This document shows, in pieces, positions 16,919 to 26,000 of a stretch of DNA of 64,000 nucleotides (position 1 is the first letter of the stretch; each line of letters begins with the position of its first letter). The stretch spans positions 62,001-126,000 of the forward strand of contig JBBQBI010000009.1 of assembly GCA_038363005.1 (NCBI GenBank), read 5' to 3'. This stretch comes from JAKOWB01 sp038363005 (GTDB taxonomy: Bacteria > Pseudomonadota > Alphaproteobacteria > Kiloniellales > JACOMY01). The translations under genes were made by a program, and so were the position numbers. The notes under the pieces are model-generated. The model saw only the letters and a list, made by a program, of their open reading frames with translations. It did not search any database and was not told the DNA's origin.

Positions 16919-17944
16919 ATGCAGGGTAACAAGGGGTTCGCCGCCATCGGTATCAGGGCGGCTTTGGCAGGCGCGTCCATGCTGGCGATCGGCGCCTGCG
17001 CCGACATCAGCCATACATTCATCGGCGAGGGCGAGGCGCCGGTGGTCTTCGGTCCGGCTGTGCGCAACAACGTCACGCCGCTGGATGAGGCCTATGCCTG
17101 CTACGGCGAAAAGCTGCGGCAGAGCGGCGTGAGCCTGTCGATCGGCGTCAGCGACATCCGCGACTACACCGGCAAGGCCAGCGACCTGGAGGGCACCGTG
17201 GTGACCCAGGGCGGACCGCTGATGGCCTATTCCGCGCTGGGCAAGCTGGGCAGCGCGGTGCAGCTGCACGAACGCTTCGACACGCGGGTGGCCGAACTGG
17301 AACTGGCCTACATGGATCGGCGCCAGCTGGGCGACGGCAAGAACTATCAGGTCAACGGCCAGCCGGTGCCCTGGGTGCCCTACTATGGTGGCACCATCCT
17401 GTCTTCCGACTACTACATCGTCGGCGGCATCACCGAGGTGAACTACAACATCCAGTCGGGCGGCCTGCAGGGCAGCGCCGACCTGGTCGGCCCGCGGGTC
17501 CGCACCTTCACCATGAGCGTCGCGGTCGACCTGCGGCTGGTGGACACCAAGAGCCTGCTGGTCGTCGCCACCTCCAGCCTGCAGAAGCAGATCGTCGGCT
17601 ACGAGGTCGGCTTCGAGCTGTTCCGCTTCTTCAACACCACGCTGGTCGACATCAACGCCGGCGTGAAGAACCAGGAACCCATCCAGCTGGGCGTGCGCAC
17701 CACCTTGGAGCTCGCCATCCTCGACCTGCTGGGCAAGTCGACGAATGTCTTCTACCAGGATTGCGTCTCCGACTACTTCGAGGATCCCTCGGTCGTCGGC
17801 CCGCGGCCGCCGAGCGACAAGGGTGGCACCGCCGCGACCAATGCTCCAGGTACCGCGGCGAACACGCCCGAGCAGGCGCCGGCGAACGACGACCAGCGAC
17901 AGATCAGCGAGAACACCGGGCTGCTGGCCCCGCGCGAACCCTAA
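16919..17944 (+). CDS. CsgG/HfaB-family outer-membrane secretion lipoprotein
   Basis: A 341-residue lipoprotein (lipidated Cys27 in 'MLAIGAC') with the CsgG fold: 'LSIGVSDIRDYTG' strand, 'DYYIVGGITEVNYNIQSGG' and 'MSVAVDLRLVDTKSLLVVAT', the family's most conserved strand. CsgG forms a nonameric outer-membrane pore that exports curli subunits; the closest functional parallel is Caulobacter HfaB, which places holdfast-anchor proteins on the surface. The last 55 residues are a disordered Pro/Ala/Asn-rich tail not seen in E. coli CsgG. No csgE or csgF homologue was recognised nearby. ATG 16919 follows GGGGTGGGG; it lies between the HfaA-like gene and the first giant protein. Confidence 0.85.
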   Translation: MQGNKGFAAIGIRAALAGASMLAIGACADISHTFIGEGEAPVVFGPAVRNNVTPLDEAYACYGEKLRQSGVSLSIGVSDIRDYTGKASDLEGTVVTQGGPLMAYSALGKLGSAVQLHERFDTRVAELELAYMDRRQLGDGKNYQVNGQPVPWVPYYGGTILSSDYYIVGGITEVNYNIQSGGLQGSADLVGPRVRTFTMSVAVDLRLVDTKSLLVVATSSLQKQIVGYEVGFELFRFFNTTLVDINAGVKNQEPIQLGVRTTLELAILDLLGKSTNVFYQDCVSDYFEDPSVVGPRPPSDKGGTAATNAPGTAANTPEQAPANDDQRQISENTGLLAPREP

Positions 17945-18046
17945 CAAGAGCAAGAGCGGCCTCAGGCCGCCGCAGCGACGACGTCAAATCGGCTCAGTAC
18001 CACGGGATTCTTCGGCACCCCGTGACGCACAATGGGAGGCGGCACC

Positions 18047-21000
18047 ATGGCGACCAAGACTCTGCGACGCAGCGCGCTGATCGGATCAGCGAGCCTTCTG
18101 GCCCTGGCATTCGGGGCAGGCGGCCCGGCGATGGCGCAGACACAGACCGACGTCACGATCGATCTGCTCGGCCTCAATGTCTCCGGTACCATCTCGGCGG
18201 TGAATGGCAACCCGATCAACAGCATCGCTTCGCAGGGCATTATTCAAAGCCCGGCCGGCTCGTCCCTCTCCGTCGGCGTCACCAACAACAGCATCGCGGG
18301 CGACGTCTACCTGGACATCACGCCGGGTCCCACGGTCGCCGACAGCAACCTGATCTTCGCCGCGGCTTCGGGCAACACCTACTCCAACTCGGTTGGCCTG
18401 CTGCCGGCCGGCGCTGATGGCGCCGCCATCCTCCAGGGCCAGGTGGCCGACGGCCTTTCGATCCGCGCCCATTCCAATGGCGACCAGATCATCGAGCAGG
18501 TCTTCGACAACGGCGATGGTTCGACCGAATTCAACAGCAACTCGATCTTTACCGACGCCGCCATCAACCGCAGCCTCAACACGATCGAAGTCGATTCTAC
18601 GGCCGACCTCACGATTCCCGCCGACGCCGGCTACCTCGATTCCGGGCTGCCGAGCAGCCAGCAGCAGGCCAGCCTGTCGATCGTCAATGTCCAGCTCAGC
18701 ACCAACTTCGACAACGCCGACGTTTCCGGCGATCCGATCGCCGACATCGTCGATGCGACGGTGCAGTTCAACCGCGAGACCGATGTGGTCGGCGGCGAAG
18801 TGCTGTTCGGCACCTTCAACCTGACCGGCAATTCGATCAAGTCGACGGCCAACGCCAACAGCTCCGACAACTCCGTCCTGGTTGGCGACGGTGATGCGCC
18901 GAGCTTCGGCGGCACCGCCTTCGTCACCAACGTGCAGGCCTCGGACGACAGCAACGAGGTCGGCGTCGGCGCGCAGGTCGCCGGCGCCGGCAACACCATC
19001 ACCTTTGAGTTCCGGCAGGACGCTCTGGGCGGGACGGAGATCGGCAGCGCCGAAAGCCTGATCGTTGTCGCCGACGACAACGTCATCGCCTCGCGCGCCG
19101 TGGTGAACTCCTCGCGCAACGAAGTGTCGTTCGACGGCGACCTGACGCTTGAAGGCATTCTGGTCGAACCGAGCCAGCAGATCATCCGTCTGACCAGCCG
19201 GGCGCCGGACCGGGTCGAGGCCGACTATGCCGCGGTCAACATCCAGGCGGCGGCCTCGCTGTTCGGCGGCACGTCGCAGGGCGCCTATGCCCTGACCGAT
19301 AGCGCGAGCATTGCCTTGACGATCGAGGACGTCGCCGCCACCAGCAACATCTCGTTCGACGGCAATGACGTCACGGCGACGGCCGGTGGCAATAGTGCCC
19401 TGAACATCGTCGGCAACGGCGCCGGTGGCACCTCGCCCTCGGTGTCCGCCGTGTCCGCCAACCTCAACTACCAGCTGATCGACACCCCGCTGATCGACGC
19501 GACGGTCAGCAATGCCCTGGTGGTGACCAACATTGGTGTCCTGCAGGATGGCTCCGAGGCCTTCGGCGGCTTCGACGGCAGCTCGCTCAGCTTCTCGGAC
19601 AACGGCATCAAGGCAGCCAGCTTCGGCAACGCGGCGCAGGCCGAGACCAGCTTCCAGGCCCTCGCCCTGACCATGCAGTTTTCCGACAACGGCGGCGTCG
19701 ATCCGAACGATGGCGCCAACCTGAACAGCAACAACGGCGAGGCAGCGGATGTCGGCGACTATCGTGCCACGGCCGGCGCGGCGACCCTGAGCTACCAGCT
19801 GCTGACCGGCGCCCTCTCCGCCGACCCCGTCATCACCGCCGCTGTCGAGGACAGCATTCTGACGCTGCTCGCCAACGGCTACAGCTACCCGAACCTGGCG
19901 GCGGCTTCGCTGGGCGGCCTGATCGATGCCAATGGCAACCTGCTGAGCGCTTCGGCGGTCGGCAACAGCTTCAATGGCAGCACCACGCTCGATGGCACCG
20001 CATCGGTCACTGGATCAGCCGGCACGCTGGCCTATCAGGGTGCAACCGGCCAGAGCGTCGCTGCCGACCTGTTCGGCAGCGGACTCGACGTCTTCCTCGG
20101 CTACGGGCCGTCGCAGGGTGCGACGAACCTGACGCTGTCGGTGTCGGTGTCGGAGAACCTTCTGCTGTCCTTCGCCTCGGTCAACGCGCTTTCGACCAGC
20201 ACTTTGGTGACCGGCCTGGACCTGGAGGGCGGTGCCGATGGCAACGACTCGAACGCGCGGATCTACGGTTCGCTCGACCTGAGCCAGATCGCTGGCCGCA
20301 ACCGGGCGCGGGGCGACGCCTCGGTAACTATCCTCAGCGACCAGGCCAACGGTGAAGGCGGTGCCTCGGCGGAGGCACGCGACGTCTTCCTGGCGGTGCA
20401 GGTCATCGACATGGGCAACGGCTCCGCGATCGCCGACTCCGGCATCACGATCGATGCCAACACCATCCTGGCGCAGAGCCGCGGCAACCAGGCCGCCAAC
20501 GGCCTTGAGATCGATGTGCAGAGTGCAACGAACGCACAGGAAGGCGCGCTGGCCGGCATCATCAGCCAGCAGGTCAACGGCACCACGGCGGCGCCGACTG
20601 TAGATCCGAACGATCCTGAGGCGACCGTCGCCTCGCTGGTCTACGCGGGTTCCTACGGCAATGAGATCGCGGTGAACGCCAACAACCTCGACAGCAGCAC
20701 CCTCAGCGTTCAGCAGAACCGGATCCTGGCCAACGCAGCGGCCAACAGCGTCAGCAACGATCTGGCCGTGCAGGTGTCCACCTCTCTCGACCTCACGACC
20801 TCGTCCGTCACCGGCGCTGAACTCGCAGTGTCGGTGGTCGGGACGACGTCCGATGTGCAGCTCGATATCATCGCCTCGGGGGCCTACATCCTGAACTCGC
20901 AGCGCAACGAGGCACTCAACCCTGGGGCGGTCGACGCGCCGGACGCCGCCGGCCCGGCGGTTCTCGCTATCGTCAGCGGCAGCGGCGCTTCGCCGGCCAA

Positions 21001-21883
21001 CAGTATCGTCGTCAATGTCGGGGTGACCGACGGCAACGCCGTGGTTGGCAGCACGCTGTCCAGTGGTATCGACGTGAACGCCAACGGCATCCTGGCCACC
21101 GCGCGCGCCAACGATGCCAGCAACACCCTTGGCCTCGACATCGGTAACGGCGCGGCCAATGGCGGCATCCTCAATAACCAGATCAACAGCGGCGAAGTGG
21201 CGGCCCTGAACGACGGGTCGAGCATCACCACCAACCTGCTGGGCGTCGACAACGACGGCGTCTTCGTCACCATGAACGGCAACCAGATCGGCTCCAGCTC
21301 GCTCGGCAACAACGTCAGCAACCAGCTGAACGCCGCGGCGACCACGGGCTTCTCCGGCGTGGCTGGCTCCGTTGGCCCGGTGGCGACGATACCGGCCGGC
21401 ACTGGCGTGCTGATCAACAACGGCGCGTTGGATGCGACCGGCAATCTGGTGGTGCTGAACACCCAGACCACTTACGGGGTCACCGGCCTCAACGAGAGCA
21501 GTGCCACTACCAGCAATGCCACGATCGCCTTGAACGCCAATGCCGGCGCAACGCTGGGCAGCGCCGTCAGCTTCTCCAACAACTCCATCGGTGCCACCGT
21601 CGGCGCGAACACGGCATCGAACAGCATCGTGGCCTCGGCCGGCGTCGGTGACCTGCCCAGCGCAACCATCGTCAGCGTGCAGAAGTCTTCTGGCGTGGCG
21701 CTGAGCGCCAACGTCAGCGACTCCACGATCAGCGCCACGCTGGGCGATGTCGGCGGTACCGGTGGCTACTCCGGCAGCCTGACGATGTCCGGCAACAAGA
21801 TCGGCGCGACCGGTTCGATCAACTCCGGCTCGAACACCATCAGTGCGCCGGGACAGACCTTCACCCGCACCTCGACCTTCTGA
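18047..21883 (+). CDS. Giant secreted beta-repeat protein 1 (HfaD-like adhesin candidate)
   Basis: A 1278-residue secreted protein with a signal peptide (cut near 'GGPAMA|QTQ'; start at ATG 18047, GGGAGG 7 nt upstream). It is acidic, rich in Asn/Ser/Ala/Gly/Val and almost without Cys or Lys. By eye about 14 copies of an Asn-ladder motif occur, [ILV]x[ILV]xxNx[ILV]xAxAxxNxxxNx[ILV], for example 'LTGNSIKSTANANSSDNSV', 'FDGNDVTATAGGNSALNIV' and 'FSNNSIGATVGANTASNSI', often introduced by '(I/V)LNxQxN'. This predicts a beta-solenoid stacked on Asn ladders. No autotransporter barrel, LPXTG or RTX motif was found, so export by the upstream CsgG-like pore is the simplest inference. It is paralogous to the second giant protein. 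Confidence 0.75.
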   Translation: MATKTLRRSALIGSASLLALAFGAGGPAMAQTQTDVTIDLLGLNVSGTISAVNGNPINSIASQGIIQSPAGSSLSVGVTNNSIAGDVYLDITPGPTVADSNLIFAAASGNTYSNSVGLLPAGADGAAILQGQVADGLSIRAHSNGDQIIEQVFDNGDGSTEFNSNSIFTDAAINRSLNTIEVDSTADLTIPADAGYLDSGLPSSQQQASLSIVNVQLSTNFDNADVSGDPIADIVDATVQFNRETDVVGGEVLFGTFNLTGNSIKSTANANSSDNSVLVGDGDAPSFGGTAFVTNVQASDDSNEVGVGAQVAGAGNTITFEFRQDALGGTEIGSAESLIVVADDNVIASRAVVNSSRNEVSFDGDLTLEGILVEPSQQIIRLTSRAPDRVEADYAAVNIQAAASLFGGTSQGAYALTDSASIALTIEDVAATSNISFDGNDVTATAGGNSALNIVGNGAGGTSPSVSAVSANLNYQLIDTPLIDATVSNALVVTNIGVLQDGSEAFGGFDGSSLSFSDNGIKAASFGNAAQAETSFQALALTMQFSDNGGVDPNDGANLNSNNGEAADVGDYRATAGAATLSYQLLTGALSADPVITAAVEDSILTLLANGYSYPNLAAASLGGLIDANGNLLSASAVGNSFNGSTTLDGTASVTGSAGTLAYQGATGQSVAADLFGSGLDVFLGYGPSQGATNLTLSVSVSENLLLSFASVNALSTSTLVTGLDLEGGADGNDSNARIYGSLDLSQIAGRNRARGDASVTILSDQANGEGGASAEARDVFLAVQVIDMGNGSAIADSGITIDANTILAQSRGNQAANGLEIDVQSATNAQEGALAGIISQQVNGTTAAPTVDPNDPEATVASLVYAGSYGNEIAVNANNLDSSTLSVQQNRILANAAANSVSNDLAVQVSTSLDLTTSSVTGAELAVSVVGTTSDVQLDIIASGAYILNSQRNEALNPGAVDAPDAAGPAVLAIVSGSGASPANSIVVNVGVTDGNAVVGSTLSSGIDVNANGILATARANDASNTLGLDIGNGAANGGILNNQINSGEVAALNDGSSITTNLLGVDNDGVFVTMNGNQIGSSSLGNNVSNQLNAAATTGFSGVAGSVGPVATIPAGTGVLINNGALDATGNLVVLNTQTTYGVTGLNESSATTSNATIALNANAGATLGSAVSFSNNSIGATVGANTASNSIVASAGVGDLPSATIVSVQKSSGVALSANVSDSTISATLGDVGGTGGYSGSLTMSGNKIGATGSINSGSNTISAPGQTFTRTSTF

Positions 21884-21910
21884 GGACTGCGCGTGAAGTG
21901 ACTTGGTTGG

Positions 21911-21943
21911 CTGGGGTGGCGGTCGCACGGGCCGCCGCCCCAG
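21911..21943 (+). terminator. Hairpin after giant protein 1
   Basis: A 33-nt inverted repeat (ctgggg-t-ggcgg ... ccgcc-g-ccccag) sits 28 nt after the stop codon, before the peptidoglycan-binding gene. There is no T-run, so it may stabilise the upstream mRNA or reduce read-through rather than end transcription. Confidence 0.4.
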
Positions 21944-21965
21944 TTGACGCTCGGAAAGGATAGCA

Positions 21966-22583
21966 ATGCCTCGTTCAATCCACCGTTTCCTCGCCCCGCT
22001 CACCGGCGCCCTGCTGCTGGCCGGCAGCGGCGGCCTGCAGGCAGCCGACACCGCCGGCAACTTCGCCGTGGTCGGCCCGGGCGTGCGAAGCTGCGCCGAA
22101 TTTCGCGGCCTGGTGGACAGCAATGCGCGCGACACGCTGCTGTTCGTCGGCTGGTTCCAGGGCTACATCAGCCGCGCCAATCTGACCCAGGACGGCACCT
22201 ACAGCGTGCTGCCGGTGGTCGACGCCAATGCCGCGGCCACGCTGCTCTACCGGGTCTGCGCCAACAATCCTTCAGCCAGCGTGGAGCGCGCGGCCGACAG
22301 CCTGATCGGCCTGCTGCACCCCCTGGCGGTCACCACCCAGAGCGAAATCGTCAAGGTCACCGCGGGTGAGCGCACCCTGGAGGTCTGGCAGGCCACCTTG
22401 GTGCTGCTGCAGCAGGAACTGAAAAAGCTGGGCCTCTACAAGGGCGAGGCCGATGGCCTGTTCGGCAAGGCCACGCGCGAGGCCTTCGCGGCCTTCCAAA
22501 AGTCGAAAGGCCTGACCGAGTCCGGCGTGCCGGACATCGAGACCCTGGCGGCCTTCCTCAAGATACTCGGCGGCGAGGGCTAG
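21966..22583 (+). CDS. Secreted peptidoglycan-binding-domain protein
   Basis: A 205-residue protein with a signal peptide ('LTGALLLAGSGGLQAA'). The first half (about 40-115) has two Cys and an HdeA-like helical look ('CAEFRGLVDS', 'FVGWFQGYISRAN', 'YRVCANNPSASV'). The C-terminal 65 residues form a peptidoglycan-binding type 1 domain ('LVLLQQELKKLGLYKGEADG', 'LFGKATREAFAAFQKSKGL'). It probably ties the locus to the cell wall. It has its own AAGGA site 82 nt after giant protein 1 and reads the same way, so it belongs to the surface locus by context. Confidence 0.75.
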   Translation: MPRSIHRFLAPLTGALLLAGSGGLQAADTAGNFAVVGPGVRSCAEFRGLVDSNARDTLLFVGWFQGYISRANLTQDGTYSVLPVVDANAAATLLYRVCANNPSASVERAADSLIGLLHPLAVTTQSEIVKVTAGERTLEVWQATLVLLQQELKKLGLYKGEADGLFGKATREAFAAFQKSKGLTESGVPDIETLAAFLKILGGEG

Positions 22584-22647
22584 CCGCGATGCGGCCGGCC
22601 TGCCGATATCCAGCCGGCGCAACCGGGCACTTGGCCGCGGATCGCGG

Positions 22648-22983
22648 TCAGGGCATCTGGCGCAACGGTTCGCTGCACCAGACTTCACACTTCTCGCCGC
22701 TGTTGAGGTCAAGGAAGCTGGCCAAGGTGCAGCGCCCGTCGCTGCTGCCGGTCAGGAAGGTCACCTCATCACCGGTCTTCACCCGGCGGCAGTACTGCCG
22801 TGCCTGGAACTGCGTGCCCAGGATGACGAAGTACTGGGAATCGCGGGCCTGCTCGACGATTACCCGCTGTGACTGCGCCACCGCTTGGCTGGACAGCGCC
22901 AAGCTCCCCGCAAGCGTGCAGGCAAGGGCGGCCAAGCCCACCAAGGCAGGGGGCACCAGACGGGCGCGGGCTTTCTGCGACAT
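22648..22983 (-). CDS. Small secreted protein with four cysteines
   Basis: A 111-residue protein with a Sec signal peptide ('LVGLAALACTLAGSLALSSQAVA') and a mature domain of about 70 residues ('QRVIVEQARDSQYFVILGTQ') containing four Cys in its second half (YCRR, RCTL, KCEV, WCSE), likely two disulphides. Family not recognised. It is antisense to the surrounding surface locus, and its start lies 84 nt from that of giant protein 2, so the two share a divergent promoter region. ATG 22983 was chosen over an in-frame upstream start because the signal peptide begins there. Confidence 0.65.
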   Translation of the reverse strand: MSQKARARLVPPALVGLAALACTLAGSLALSSQAVAQSQRVIVEQARDSQYFVILGTQFQARQYCRRVKTGDEVTFLTGSSDGRCTLASFLDLNSGEKCEVWCSEPLRQMP

Positions 22984-23067
22984 CGAATCCCCTGGCTTGG
23001 TGGCCGGTAAAAAACCTGTGCGCGATTGCAGTGGCATATTAGTGTATGCTGCCTCAGGGTGGAAGCC

Positions 23068-26000
23068 ATGATGCGCCGCTTTGTCACGCGAAACCTCGCC
23101 CTGGCCACGACCGGGCTCTGCGCCCTTGGCGCGCTGGCGGGCCCGGCGGCGGCCGAAGTGGTGACGGTCATCACCATCGATCCCGGGCAGCAGCTCGGCG
23201 GTACCGTCGCGGCCAACCCCTCGGGCGATTCGCTCAACAGCATTGCCAATCTGTTGAACGCCTTCAGCAGCGCAACCCTGGTCCAGGAGAGCGACAACAC
23301 CCTGAACCTGGACCTCGCGGTGGGCGCCAACCTGCTGTTCACCGCTACGCTGGAGGGCAGCCAGCTCTATGCCACGGCGCGCGCCAACAATCGCACATCA
23401 CTGCTGGGCTTGCTGCCCGGCGTGCCAGCCGACCCACCCGACAGCGCGGTCGCTGGCGCTGCCATCCTCACCGGCGAGGTCTCGCTCGATACCACGCTGC
23501 TGGCGCGTGCCGCCGACAACAGCGGCGGCCTGTCGCTCCTGGTCGGCGCGGCCGCCACCGTGAATGCCGATTTCGACAGCGCGCTGGTCCTGGCCGACGG
23601 CACCTTCAACAGCAACCTGTCCTCGATCGAGCTGTTGCCCAGCACTGCGCTGCGGCCACCGGCGGGGCCGGCGTCCTACGACGACTTCGGCACCGTGCTG
23701 GTCGAGCTGCAGGCCACCCTGTCGGTCGCCGGCAGCCAGATCAACAGCGCCTACGGCACCGACCCGGACGTGGTGCAGGATCCCGGGCTGCCGTCCGCCA
23801 ACGCGCTCAGCAGCGGCAACAGCATCCAGCTGACGCTGCAGGGCCAGGACGATGGCTTCTTCGCCGGGCAGGCCAGCCTCGGTGGCAATCAGCTGCTGGC
23901 CCGCGCCGGCGGCAACGCCAACGATGGCTCGATCCTGCTGCGCAACGAGATCACCACTGACGAGGGCACCCAGGTCGGGCCTGGCCTCTACAGCGGCACG
24001 GCGCTGATCCTGAACCAGCAGAACTCCGACGACATCAGCGATGGCGACGCCGATTTCCGCGGCGAGGGCATCACCGCGCTGGCCCTGGACGACAGCATCA
24101 TCGGCAGCGTCGTGGCCGGCACGGTCGGCCAGGACACCGCCTCGCTCGACAGCTTCGCGCTCGAAGTGACCGACAACCTGCTGAGCGCCCAGGCCATGAT
24201 CAATGTCGCGCGGGGCGAGATCGCCTTCGTGCCGGCGCTGACACTGCAGGGCAGTGACACACCGCTCGACCAGGGCAGCGGCGACAGCAGCGTGCTGCTG
24301 CAGGAGCGCCTGGGCCTGCGCTCCGCCCTGGCCGACTACCTGATCATTTCACGCCAGTCGGTCAACCGCCGCGAGGCAGTCGACCCGGTCGCCAACGGGC
24401 TGCTGCTCGACAGCGCGGTGACCGGCGAACTGACCACGCCGGCGACCTTCGCGCGGCTGGCGCTGGACGGCAATACGCTGCAGGCCAACGCCGACGGCAA
24501 TCGCAACGACGCCATCCTGCAGAACCGCCTGGACGCCGCGGACGGCGAAACGGCGGTCAGCATCGACGCCACGCTGGCGCTGCTCAACTGGCAATGGGTC
24601 AGCGCGCCCGACTTCGCCGCGCGCATTGCCGGCACCGGCGACGGCATCGCCGCCGAGCTGACCTTGCTGGCACCAGCCGGCGACCAGGCCGCCAGCCTGG
24701 CCCTCAGCGACAACAGCGTCAGCGCCCGGGCCAACGGCAACGTCGGCACCGCGCAGGTCGACCTGGCGGCGCTGGACCTGTCGCTCGACCTGGCGACGCT
24801 GGGGCCGGCCGGAGCGGTCGCCAACGCCGGCGCCGTGCTGTTCAGCTTCCATGGCGCAACCAACGCCGGCGATACTTTCGGTGCCACCGCCGGCGGAGTA
24901 ACGGCCAGCTACCAGATTCTCGATTCCGCCAACGCCAGCCACAGCGAGCAGGACTTCCTGGCCCCCGCCGTGCTGGCCGAGGTGGTCGACAGCGCCCTTG
25001 CCGCGCTGCTGACCGTGAGCGGACCGCGGGCGCCGGACAGCAGCCTGACGCTGTCGCTGGAGGCGAGCGGCAACCTGCTGGAAGCGCGTGCCGCCGGCAG
25101 CCGCTATCAGGCCGCCGCGACCTTGGCAACGACCGGACTCTTCACTGGCTCCTTCGGTCAGCTTGCCGCGCAGTTCGACAACGACCAGTCGGTCAGCGCG
25201 TCACTGAGCGCCAGCGGCTTGGCCCTCACGCTCGACGCCTCAGCGATCGATGCCGGGGACTTTGCCGCCACGGTGACGGTCAGCGACAACACCCTGCTGG
25301 CGGTGGCCGGGATCAACAGCAGCAACCTCGCGACCACGCTGCAGGCCGGCGTCGTGACAGCCGGGGGCTGGAGCTCGCTATACGATGCCGGCGACCCGCG
25401 ACTATCGCTTGGCGGCCTGATCCAGGGCTATCAGTTCAACAGCTTCCGGGCGACGCGGCACAACCTCTATGCCAACGCCGCCATCGCCCTGCTGAACGAC
25501 CAGACAGTTGACGAGGGCGACGCCGAGGCGAGCCTGACCGAGAGCGGCATCACCGTCGAGCTGCTGGGCGACCCGGCCACGCTGCTAGGGAACGTAGCCC
25601 TGCAGGTCGACGGCAACAGGGTGGTGGCGCAGTCCCGGTTGAACGACGCCAGCAACACGATCCTGTTCGACAGCGCGACGCTGTTGCAGATCGACCCGGC
25701 GGCCAGCGGCGGCGCTCTGGCCGGCATCGTCTCCGCCCAGGGCAGCGGCCAGGGCTTCGTCGCCGCGCAGGACCAGCCAGACCTGCCAGAGCGTGCCAGC
25801 CACGCCACTGCCAGCTCCACCGACAGCGGCATCGCCGTCCTGCTGCCGGGCATGACCGGCACTTCGCTGGAGATCAGCGGCAACCTGCTGGGCGCCACGG
25901 CGGCGGCCAATGTGGCGGCCAACAGCGTGACCTTGTCGGCGACCAGCCTGCGCGCCGGCCTGGGTGAGCCCGCCAGTGTCGCCATCCTGCACAACGGCAA

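Noticed and set aside
16121..17953. 610-codon minus-strand open frame opposite the CsgG-like gene
   Set aside because: Antisense shadow; the plus strand has signal peptides, ribosome sites and a CsgG domain.
20015..22135. 706-codon minus-strand open frame inside giant protein 1
   Set aside because: Shadow of a repetitive GC-rich gene with Gln/Asp/Val/Arg-rich meaningless translation.
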